This document shows, in pieces, positions 1 to 4,842 of a DNA stretch of 5,404 bases; position 1 is the first letter of the stretch, and each line of letters starts with the position of its first letter. The notes beneath the pieces were generated by a model. That model was not told the DNA's origin, made no database searches, and saw nothing but the letters and a program-made list of their open reading frames with translations. A program made the translations under genes and the position numbers. This DNA comes from Chitinivibrionales bacterium. GTDB lineage: Bacteria > Fibrobacterota > Chitinivibrionia > Chitinivibrionales > JANQEN01. The stretch spans positions 1 to 5,404 of the forward strand of contig JAUVGS010000178.1 of the NCBI GenBank assembly GCA_030593665.1. Direction: 5' to 3'.

Positions 1-163
1 CTTTAAAAGTACCTCCAACATCACTTCTCTGTATTGTGGCATCGGTGATTTCCGCAGATTCAATTGCTACACCAAGTTTCGAGACGTTTACGGAAAGCCT
101 TGCATCATCAAGCGTTCCGGTGTCGATATTTGCGGCGTTCCGGTAAAAAGAACCCGGTTGTCC
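1..163 (-). repeat. Direct repeat, distal copy (partner at 328-490)
   Basis: This in-frame repeat of 163 bases has its partner exactly 327 bases (109 codons) away. It contains a 41-base block at 26-66 identical to 353-393, and a 23-base block at 91-113 identical to 418-440. It encodes residues 264-317 of the surface protein. The copy touches the window edge, so more copies may follow outside. Confidence 0.9.
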
Positions 164-952
164 ATTCAAACTATCACTGTTATTCGCTCGTATCGCATGA
201 ACTGCAGACGGATAGGCCGTTCCCCAGGAATTATTATTCCATTTCCATGTATTGCTCGACACCCCGGAAGAATCCACAACCCCGGAAGAGGTGTTTCTTG
301 CATATTCAGCCGTATCAGCATAAGGAGCGGTAAAGGTCACTGCAACATCCCCTCTCTGTATTGTGGCATCGGTGATTTCCGCAGATTCAATTGTTGCACC
401 GAGTTTAGAAATGTTTGCGGAAAGCCTTGCATCATCAAGCATTCCGGTATCAATATTTGCGGCATTCCGGTAAAAAGAACCAGACTGCCCTGCCAACAAA
501 TAAGCATTTGCCGCTATACCTGAAGAATCGGCAATTCCCGACGTTGCTGTTTTTGCATATTCAGCCGTATCAGCCCGTACCGCTTTAAAGCAGTATGCCG
601 AACTCGACAGTGTAATCCGGGGACTGAATTCAACGGCTCCATTTACTGAAATCCCCAACCAGTATGGTTTGTTAAAAGTAACAGTATTTCCGAATGGTGT
701 GGTATTGCCCAGGAATGTCGAGAACATGCCGTTTTTAAGATAGAGAGATTTGGTCTCGCTCCACAGGGCTGTTCCGCCGGTTTCTGCATCGTACAATGAA
801 AAAGTGAAGGAATACGCTCCATCCGGACGGGGATTTCCTGCGGTATCGGTGAGTGCCCCCTGATACGCTATATGCGGGGGAATTGCTGCGAAGGAAACGG
901 TTGCTATGAACAATAAAACAATGCCGATGGAAGGATAGAATCTCGGTTTCAT
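1..952 (-). CDS. Exported repeat-containing tail-fibre-like surface protein (5' part; continues past left edge)
   Basis: The minus strand is open from ATG at 952 to the window edge (317 codons plus one base), so the C-terminus is missing. Residues 1-22 look like a Sec signal peptide: a KPR start, a hydrophobic stretch, and likely cleavage at SFA|AIPP. Residues 29-86 match an N-terminal domain common in large bacterial surface proteins: YQGALTDTAGNP, then FSLYDAETGGTALWSET, then NGMFSTFLG. From residue 127 the protein is repetitive: ADTAEYA occurs at 127 and 212, and a 54-residue block (GQxGSFYRNAANIDTG, then LDDARLS, then IESAEITDATIQR) at 155-208 and 264-317. The GQxGSFYRN and LDDARLS patterns recall phage tail-fibre-like repeats in bacterial surface proteins, so a fibrous extracellular stalk is inferred. 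A C-terminal self-processing or anchoring domain could lie outside the window. An AAAGGA Shine-Dalgarno 8 bases upstream supports this start. The exported, repetitive nature is well supported; the exact function is unknown. Confidence 0.85.
   Translation of the reverse strand, partial: MKPRFYPSIGIVLLFIATVSFAAIPPHIAYQGALTDTAGNPRPDGAYSFTFSLYDAETGGTALWSETKSLYLKNGMFSTFLGNTTPFGNTVTFNKPYWLGISVNGAVEFSPRITLSSSAYCFKAVRADTAEYAKTATSGIADSSGIAANAYLLAGQSGSFYRNAANIDTGMLDDARLSANISKLGATIESAEITDATIQRGDVAVTFTAPYADTAEYARNTSSGVVDSSGVSSNTWKWNNNSWGTAYPSAVHAIRANNSDSLNGQPGSFYRNAANIDTGTLDDARLSVNVSKLGVAIESAEITDATIQRSDVGGTFK
298..319 (-). repeat. 22-base direct repeat encoding the ADTAEYA motif (copy at 553-574)
   Basis: Bases 298-319 are identical to 553-574, 255 bases (85 codons) away, and both encode ADTAEYA in the surface protein. 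The motif marks the start of each repeat unit. Its 85-codon spacing differs from the 109-codon spacing of the main block because the second unit carries 24 extra codons. Confidence 0.85.
328..490 (-). repeat. Direct repeat, proximal copy (partner at 1-163)
   Basis: This is the second copy of the in-frame repeat and encodes residues 155-208 of the surface protein. Outside the identical blocks the copies differ by scattered substitutions and no indels, as expected for coding repeats under selection or partial gene conversion. Confidence 0.9.
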
Positions 953-960
953 ACATGCAA

Positions 961-966
961 TCCTTT
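961..966 (-). promoter_or_regulatory. Ribosome binding site of the surface-protein gene
   Basis: On the minus strand AAAGGA lies 8 bases before ATG at 952. An overlapping ATG at 956 is in another frame, sits only 4 bases from this site, and opens a short reading frame without a signal peptide. The site therefore favours the start at 952. Confidence 0.7.
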
Positions 967-1107
967 CTGTAGAAGATCATTTTATATTTTCGTGAATGAG
1001 GAATATATGTTTAAAATGATTTCAAAGCAGGCGAAAAATTACTTTTCGGTCAAGGAGATGTTTCTTATGGAGCTCATTGAGTGAAGTGAATAACACTAAA
1101 TGTTACA

Positions 1108-1884
1108 TCAACACTGTTTCGTAATAAGAAAATAGAAAAACCTTCTCGTCTTAGGAAACCAGACATGCACGAGTCCATACCGGTTAAAAATCTTGACAAA
1201 TCGTGCGGTCCAGAACAGCTTTGAGAAGAATCCTCCCGGTTGAGATTCATCGTAATTAGTGAAACCTTCTTTTACAATAATCCCACCAGCATGTTCCCAC
1301 CACTGTTTTGTTTCTTCATAGACCGGTTCCCGAATATGGGCAAAATAGGGAAATTTGTCATTGAGCGGGTCCTGTGGGTTGTCGCCGCGGAGCAGTTGTA
1401 TCCGTTTCCGGATGGATGCAAAATTCGGCACGCTGAAAAAAATATGTTTCCCGGGTTTGACAAGTGAGAGGATTGTTGTAATTGCATGTTCGGGAGACAG
1501 GGTAAAGTGTTCGAGCACTTCACAGAAGAGAATAAGGTCATAGGATTCGGACGGGAGAGATGGGTTTTTCCGGGAAATGTCACAGAGATGTAACGGAATA
1601 GAGAATGGGTCAAGGAAATTTTTATTCAAATCATCGATACAAAGTGTTTCAACAGTGCAGCCGGTAAGCTGTTTGATAATAACAGCGGTCATGGAGGGGC
1701 CGATTTCAAGGACCCGGTCTTCCTGGAATATATGGGGCAGCATGAGAACATCATTAATAATGCGCCATTTGTGGACTTCGGTATACCGCTGACCGGTTTT
1801 CTCTTCAGTTTCATCATCCAGTTTTCTGAAGAGTTGATCGTAAAGCTGGTTATAGGTTTCGAGGACTTTTTTTTTAGTAAACAT
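1108..1884 (-). CDS. Class I SAM-dependent methyltransferase
   Basis: The protein has 258 residues from ATG at 1884 and no signal peptide or membrane segment, so it is predicted to be cytoplasmic. The SAM-binding Rossmann core is visible: motif I VLEIGPS at 58-64, an acidic pair after the second strand (CIDD, 82-85), LCDIS at 100-104, and the strand-4 motif YDLILFCEVLEHF at 115-127. FSVPNFASIRKRI follows at 150-162. The CEVLEHF and SVPN pattern is typical of Methyltransf_11/23-type enzymes, many of them near polysaccharide or surface-modification genes. The substrate cannot be deduced. A GTG at 1932 would add 16 residues but has no ribosome binding site and lies inside a strong hairpin. ATG 1884 also lacks a clear Shine-Dalgarno but fits the start of the conserved protein better. 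It is followed on the same strand, 155 bases on, by the surface-protein gene. A role in modifying that protein or its glycan is possible but only positional. Confidence 0.85.
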   Translation of the reverse strand: MFTKKKVLETYNQLYDQLFRKLDDETEEKTGQRYTEVHKWRIINDVLMLPHIFQEDRVLEIGPSMTAVIIKQLTGCTVETLCIDDLNKNFLDPFSIPLHLCDISRKNPSLPSESYDLILFCEVLEHFTLSPEHAITTILSLVKPGKHIFFSVPNFASIRKRIQLLRGDNPQDPLNDKFPYFAHIREPVYEETKQWWEHAGGIIVKEGFTNYDESQPGGFFSKLFWTARFVKIFNRYGLVHVWFPKTRRFFYFLITKQC

Positions 1885-1908
1885 TCGTATTCTAACTGAT
1901 GGAATGAT

Positions 1909-1941
1909 TAATCTCCCTGTGGTGGAGACCACAGGGAATTA
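1909..1941 (-). promoter_or_regulatory. Strong hairpin in the 5' leader of the methyltransferase gene
   Basis: TCCCTGTGGT (1914-1923) and ACCACAGGGA (1928-1937) form a perfect 10-bp stem around a 4-base loop. Four more A/T pairs extend it beyond a single-base bulge (1909-1912 with 1938-1941). It ends 24 bases upstream of ATG 1884. No T-run follows on the plus strand and no gene ends here, so a terminator is unlikely. An mRNA-stabilising 5' stem-loop, a translational control element or a protein-binding palindrome are the alternatives. Confidence 0.6.
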
Positions 1942-1949
1942 CATGTTTA

Positions 1950-1958
1950 ATTGTACCA
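1950..1958 (-). promoter_or_regulatory. Possible extended -10 promoter for the methyltransferase
   Basis: The minus strand reads TGGTACAAT, an extended -10 (TGn followed by TACAAT, 5 of 6 matches to TATAAT). No good -35 hexamer lies at 17 bases. Transcription would begin near 1944, placing the hairpin at the very 5' end of the mRNA. Confidence 0.35.
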
Positions 1959-2007
1959 CGTATAAAAATTTTACCATATTTTCAGCAGAATAACTATGAA
2001 TTAAATG

Positions 2008-2031
2008 GTAATGAGATTATGTGAACATTAC
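2008..2031. promoter_or_regulatory. Inverted repeat in the divergent intergenic region, possible operator
   Basis: GTAATG (2008-2013) and CATTAC (2026-2031) form a 6-base inverted repeat with a 12-base spacer between the divergent methyltransferase and nitroreductase genes. The geometry would suit a dimeric regulator, but six bases in AT-rich DNA may arise by chance. Confidence 0.2.
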
Positions 2032-2046
2032 AGAAAAATGATGTGA

Positions 2047-2076
2047 TTGCCGGTAAAAGAGGTGTATTTTTATACA
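2047..2076 (+). promoter_or_regulatory. Weak candidate promoter for the nitroreductase operon
   Basis: TTGCCG (2047-2052) and TATACA (2071-2076) are separated by 18 bases, each matching the sigma-70 consensus at 4 of 6 positions. The transcript would start near 2083, leaving a very short leader that barely includes the Shine-Dalgarno at 2086. No stronger pair was seen on this strand. Confidence 0.25.
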
Positions 2077-2085
2077 AACACCAGC

Positions 2086-2091
2086 AAGGAG
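2086..2091 (+). promoter_or_regulatory. Ribosome binding site of the nitroreductase gene
   Basis: AAGGAG lies 6 bases before ATG 2098. It decides the start over an upstream in-frame TTG at 2047, which has no such site and would place 17 polar residues before the signal sequence. Confidence 0.85.
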
Positions 2092-2097
2092 TACCGA

Positions 2098-2784
2098 ATG
2101 AGAAACTTGTTAGCAATAGTACTTTTCCTATTTGCCTGTGGCACTTCTGCGAAAAATAAACAGAAGGAGTCAGCTATGGTACCTTTACCTGCACCGAAGT
2201 TAAAAAGTACCTGTTCAGTGGAAGAGGCATTACACGGAAGGCGGTCCGTACGGTCTTATAAAAAAGAGCCATTATCCCTTGCTGAGGTATCACAGTTGCT
2301 CTGGGCGGCCTATGGGGTTACTGAGAAAATATCCGGGCTTCGCGGCGGGCTGAAGACCGCGCCTTCTGCCGGGGCGACCTATCCCCTGGAACTCTATTTG
2401 GTATCGGGAGACGTGACAGGTCTGCCTGACGGCATTTACCGTTACCTTCCGGAAAAACATGCGCTGGAAAAGGTGTCTGACGGTGATAAACGGGCTGCGC
2501 TCTGCAATGCGGCACATGGGCAGGACATGATCAGGGAAGCACCGGTATCTATAGTGTATACTGCCGTATATGAAAGGGCCTCCGGAAGATATGGCAGCCG
2601 GGGCCGTGACCGGTATGTGTGCATGGACCTTGGTCATTCGGGACAGAATGTGTATCTGCAGGCCTTCTCCCTTGGTATGGGTACCTGCGCGGTTGGTGCT
2701 TTTGATGATACTGCGGTAAAGAAGGTGGTGCCTATGGGTGGAAACGAAGTGCCGTTGTATATTATGCCGGTGGGGAAGATGTAA
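2098..2784 (+). CDS. Exported SagB/ThcOx-type nitroreductase-family oxidoreductase (possible lipoprotein)
   Basis: The protein has 228 residues. Residues 1-18 are a short hydrophobic export signal. LFAC at 11-14 is a near lipobox (Phe at -2 is unusual), followed by a polar linker; signal peptidase I cleavage near TSA|K is the alternative. The catalytic domain spans about 40-228. RRSVRSY (48-54) is the N-terminal Arg/Ser element that contacts FMN phosphate in nitroreductases. PSAGATYPLELYLV (89-102) and DGIYRY (111-116) are typical of the SagB/ThcOx branch, as are DLGHSGQN (177-184) and GMGTCAVGAFD (193-203), the last a second flavin-site element. Family members oxidise or reduce substrates with FMN; SagB and ThcOx oxidise azolines in peptide natural products. 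No YcaO cyclodehydratase or precursor peptide is visible here, so a RiPP role is not supported. It leads a likely three-gene unit, 19 bases before the Ntn hydrolase gene. Confidence 0.85.
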   Translation: MRNLLAIVLFLFACGTSAKNKQKESAMVPLPAPKLKSTCSVEEALHGRRSVRSYKKEPLSLAEVSQLLWAAYGVTEKISGLRGGLKTAPSAGATYPLELYLVSGDVTGLPDGIYRYLPEKHALEKVSDGDKRAALCNAAHGQDMIREAPVSIVYTAVYERASGRYGSRGRDRYVCMDLGHSGQNVYLQAFSLGMGTCAVGAFDDTAVKKVVPMGGNEVPLYIMPVGKM

Positions 2785-2803
2785 ACACTATCTATGGTTC
2801 ATT

Positions 2804-3877
2804 ATGGAAATAAATAATCACCAACGGATTTTGAATATCTTACTTATCGCCCTTTTCCTGTTAGTGCGAGGAATAAGTGCCTGTACCACCTTTTATCTCT
2901 CCCATAACGACCGGATAATTTTCGGCAACAACTACGACTGGGACCTGGGAGAAGGGTTGGTTATTGTCAATAAACGCGGTGTGAGCAAGACTGCCGTCAA
3001 CTATACCAACCCCGCGCAATGGGCCTCGAAATATGGCAGTGTTACCTTTAATCAATACGGGCGTGAGTTCCCTCATGGAGGGATGAACGAAGCGGGGTTA
3101 ACGGTTGGTCTCATGTGGTTGAACGAGGCTGAATATCCGCCGCCCGATTCCCGCCCGGAGATTGACAATCTCCAATGGGTGCAGTACGTTCTGGATAATT
3201 TCGGCACCGTTGAAGAGGTGATTGATGATGACAGGGTTCGTATAGCACCGTTATCAACGGCTGCAATCCACTATTTAATCGGCGATGCAAAGGGCGGGTG
3301 TGTCGGTGTTGAGTTTATTGGCGGAAAGCGGGTATGCTACAGCGGTGATGCCCTGCCGGTAAAAGTCTTGACAAACAGCACCTACGCTTCTTCGAAGCGT
3401 CTACTCTTGCAGAGTAAGGATTTTGGCGGAAACAGGCGGATTCCGAAAAGCACCGGCTCTAATGAACGCTTTGTACGCATCGCATACATGATTAAAGAAT
3501 ATTCCCCGCAGAAAGCGGATGATATTGTATCCTATGGGTTTGGTATGCTGTCACAGGTTGCTATGGGGAATTATACCAAGTGGAGTATTGTGTACAATAT
3601 TGAGGATCGGTGTGTCTACTTTCGAACCAATAGAAATAAAAAGAGAAAGAAGATCGTGTTGGAGAAACTGGATTTTTCATGCAAAACACCGGTTATGATT
3701 TTAGATATGAATGCCGGTGTGTCAGGAGATATTACAAAGGAATTGATAGAGTATGCACCAAAGAAAAATAAAAAGCTGATACGCAACACCTTCAGCAAAA
3801 CATACTTTTTAGAAAATGTTCCCGATGAGTTATTACAGAGGGTGATGCGGTTGCCGGAAAGTTTTATCTGTAAATAG
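2804..3877 (+). CDS. Secreted linear amide C-N hydrolase (Ntn hydrolase, choloylglycine hydrolase/penicillin acylase family)
   Basis: The protein has 357 residues. Residues 8-26 form a signal peptide ending GISA, and Cys27 follows directly (CTTFYL). In this family an N-terminal Cys freed by processing is the nucleophile, so cleavage would create the active site. Other family positions are present: Asp45 in GNNYDWD, GGMNEAGLTVG at 92-102, Asn191 in VLTNST, and Arg274 in VYFRTNRN. In bile salt hydrolases the motif around Asp45 reads GRNxD; here Asn42 replaces that Arg, so bile salts should not be assumed as substrate. The family cleaves linear amides such as conjugated bile salts, penicillin V and N-acyl homoserine lactones. 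ATG 2804 is chosen because the signal peptide starts there. An upstream in-frame ATG at 2738 overlaps the preceding gene by 47 bases and gives a non-hydrophobic Cys-rich leader. No clear Shine-Dalgarno is visible, so coupling to the gene 19 bases upstream is likely. The next gene starts 9 bases on. Confidence 0.88.
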   Translation: MEINNHQRILNILLIALFLLVRGISACTTFYLSHNDRIIFGNNYDWDLGEGLVIVNKRGVSKTAVNYTNPAQWASKYGSVTFNQYGREFPHGGMNEAGLTVGLMWLNEAEYPPPDSRPEIDNLQWVQYVLDNFGTVEEVIDDDRVRIAPLSTAAIHYLIGDAKGGCVGVEFIGGKRVCYSGDALPVKVLTNSTYASSKRLLLQSKDFGGNRRIPKSTGSNERFVRIAYMIKEYSPQKADDIVSYGFGMLSQVAMGNYTKWSIVYNIEDRCVYFRTNRNKKRKKIVLEKLDFSCKTPVMILDMNAGVSGDITKELIEYAPKKNKKLIRNTFSKTYFLENVPDELLQRVMRLPESFICK

Positions 3878-3880
3878 GAG
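3876..3880 (+). promoter_or_regulatory. Ribosome binding site overlapping the hydrolase stop codon
   Basis: AGGAG begins within the TAG stop of the Ntn hydrolase gene and lies 6 bases before ATG 3887. This supports both the start of the next gene and co-translation of the pair. Confidence 0.8.
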
Positions 3881-3886
3881 TACTTA

Positions 3887-4402
3887 ATGAAATTCTATTT
3901 AATAAAAAAACTGCTTTTTAAAACAGGTATGATAATTAGTATTATTGCTATAGCACAGGTATATGCCCAGGAACCTCCTGTTGAACCCTCAAGTGATACT
4001 ACAAGTAAAAGAATCCTCATTGCAAAGGGTAACAGCGGATTGGAGTATAATGTCACTGAGATAGTTAAGAAACGTTTTGAGGAAAACGGGTATGCTGTCG
4101 ATAGTATTAAACTGAAACATTTTACCGCAAAGAACACTGAGCGGTACGATGCTATACTGGTAATGCATGCAGTAAAACGAGGGACGATCTCGCGAAAGGT
4201 TCAGCAGGTTATTTCAGAAATGAGTGAGAAAGAAAATAGTGATATGCAACCCTACCTGTTCATCGCTACAGTGAGCGGAGACGACTGGTCGCAGAAAAAG
4301 ACGACCATTGATGCCACGACATCCGCTTCAAGTGAAATTAATGCGGAAAAAATCGCTCAAAAGTTACTTAATCGGCTTGAGCGAATGTTGATTCCGGACT
4401 GA
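3887..4402 (+). CDS. Small exported protein, possibly flavodoxin-like fold
   Basis: The protein has 171 residues. Residues 1-27 are a signal peptide: Lys-rich start, hydrophobic core at 14-23, cleavage at VYA|QEPP. A Pro/Ser-rich linker follows to about 40. The mature domain reads as alternating strands and helices: RILIAKG (42-48), a Gly/Ser loop GNSGLEYNV, helix IVKKRFEENGY, then AVDSIKLKHF, YDAILVMHAVKRGTIS (87-102), QPYLFIATVSGDDW (121-134) and a C-terminal amphipathic helix (152-168). The order resembles flavodoxin, where the loop after strand 1 binds FMN phosphate and YDAI marks strand 3. The phosphate loop is not a canonical T/SxTGxT, so flavin binding is uncertain. Flavodoxins are normally cytoplasmic, so an exported version is unusual. 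It lies 9 bases after the hydrolase gene and is probably the last gene of that unit; no terminator hairpin was found after it. I recognise no named family. Confidence 0.75.
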   Translation: MKFYLIKKLLFKTGMIISIIAIAQVYAQEPPVEPSSDTTSKRILIAKGNSGLEYNVTEIVKKRFEENGYAVDSIKLKHFTAKNTERYDAILVMHAVKRGTISRKVQQVISEMSEKENSDMQPYLFIATVSGDDWSQKKTTIDATTSASSEINAEKIAQKLLNRLERMLIPD

Positions 4403-4479
4403 GTAAACCGATAATTCCAAGTCGCGTTTTTATAGTAGTATCTTCTATGGCATGGCGTATATTTATCTACTACCCTGAA

Positions 4480-4500
4480 TCCAAAAAACTACCTTTTGGA
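4480..4500 (+). promoter_or_regulatory. Small hairpin overlapping the Shine-Dalgarno of the ATP synthase G/H gene
   Basis: TCCAAAA (4480-4486) can pair with TTTTGGA (4494-4500) around a 7-base loop, burying the first three bases of GGAGGG. The stem is short and mostly A/T, so its stability is doubtful. If it forms it would tune translation of the first ATP synthase gene. Confidence 0.3.
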
Positions 4501-4502
4501 GG
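4498..4502 (+). promoter_or_regulatory. Ribosome binding site of the ATP synthase G/H gene
   Basis: GGAGG lies 7 bases before ATG 4510. It selects this start over the in-frame ATG at 4447, which has no such site and adds 21 residues not expected of the coiled-coil family. Confidence 0.85.
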
Positions 4503-4509
4503 GAATTTA

Positions 4510-4842
4510 ATGGAGAAAATCCTCGAAGAAGTTCTTGAAGTCGAAAAAAATGTTGATAAAATTATCCGGGATGCTCATGATAAGGCCTCTGAAATAAGAC
4601 AAAATGTTGAAAAGGAGGTCTCTGAAAAACTTACTGACGCCCGGTTGAAAGCGCAGAAAATAATTCAGGATTCCGCTGAAAAAGCACGGCAACAAGCGAA
4701 AGAGATGCGTGATAAAAAACTGAAAGAAGCAGAGGAAAGAAGTGGGGCTTTTCTGGAAGAAAACAAAAGAAACATCGGACGGTTTATAAAGGAGATTACC
4801 CGGCAGATTGTTACGACCGGGTATGAAAAAGGTAAAAGCTGA
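4510..4842 (+). CDS. V/A-type ATP synthase peripheral-stalk subunit G/H
   Basis: The protein has 110 residues, is highly charged and lacks Pro and Trp. Nearly all of residues 1-95 are predicted continuous helix with an Ala/Lys/Glu-rich coiled-coil pattern (for example KASEIRQNVEKEV and EKARQQAKEMRDKKLKEAEE). This is the size and composition of the V/A-ATPase subunit G/H (AhaH-like), which pairs with subunit E to form the stator stalk linking the catalytic head to the membrane sector. Similar charged helices occur in F-type subunit b, but there is no N-terminal membrane segment, and the next gene is clearly a V/A-type subunit C, which decides the call. The stop codon overlaps the next start (TGATG). 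It is the first ATP synthase gene seen here, preceded by about 107 bases without a strong promoter or terminator. Confidence 0.82.
   Translation: MEKILEEVLEVEKNVDKIIRDAHDKASEIRQNVEKEVSEKLTDARLKAQKIIQDSAEKARQQAKEMRDKKLKEAEERSGAFLEENKRNIGRFIKEITRQIVTTGYEKGKS

Noticed and set aside
1..490. Repeats considered as a CRISPR array
   Set aside because: Copies are 163 bases, in frame and 327 bases apart, and encode protein; CRISPR repeats are short and separated by spacers of uniform length.
64..523. Two overlapping plus-strand frames of 89 and 121 codons across the repeats
   Set aside because: They are antisense shadows of the repeat region; their similarity to each other only mirrors the coding repeats on the minus strand, and no ribosome binding site supports them.
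735..980. Minus-strand frame of 81 codons overlapping the start of the surface-protein gene
   Set aside because: It lies in another frame over the signal peptide and first domain of the surface protein, has no signal or recognisable domain, and its ATG is only 4 bases from the Shine-Dalgarno.
1032..1048. Hairpin CGAAAA/TTTTCG as terminator of the methyltransferase
   Set aside because: Six mostly A/T pairs without a following T-run on the minus strand; likely chance in AT-rich DNA.
1885..1932. GTG start at 1932 for the methyltransferase
   Set aside because: No ribosome binding site, the codon lies within the hairpin, and the 16 extra residues do not match the family start.
2047..2097. TTG start at 2047 for the nitroreductase
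   Set aside because: AAGGAG at 2086-2091 is ideally placed for ATG 2098, and the longer form would bury the export signal.
2290..2637. Minus-strand frames inside the nitroreductase gene
   Set aside because: Antisense shadows of a well-supported gene, with no family resemblance and no ribosome binding site.
2098..2784. RiPP (azoline) biosynthesis cluster, suggested by the SagB-type enzyme
   Set aside because: No YcaO cyclodehydratase, leader-containing precursor peptide or transporter is visible, and the enzyme is exported; standalone SagB-type proteins are common.
2738..2803. ATG 2738 as start of the Ntn hydrolase
   Set aside because: It overlaps the nitroreductase gene by 47 bases and adds a Cys-rich polar leader before the signal peptide.
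4396..4430. Intrinsic terminator after the flavodoxin-like gene (T-run at 4427-4431)
   Set aside because: Only a 4-bp stem with a 19-base loop can be drawn before the T-run, too weak for a terminator.
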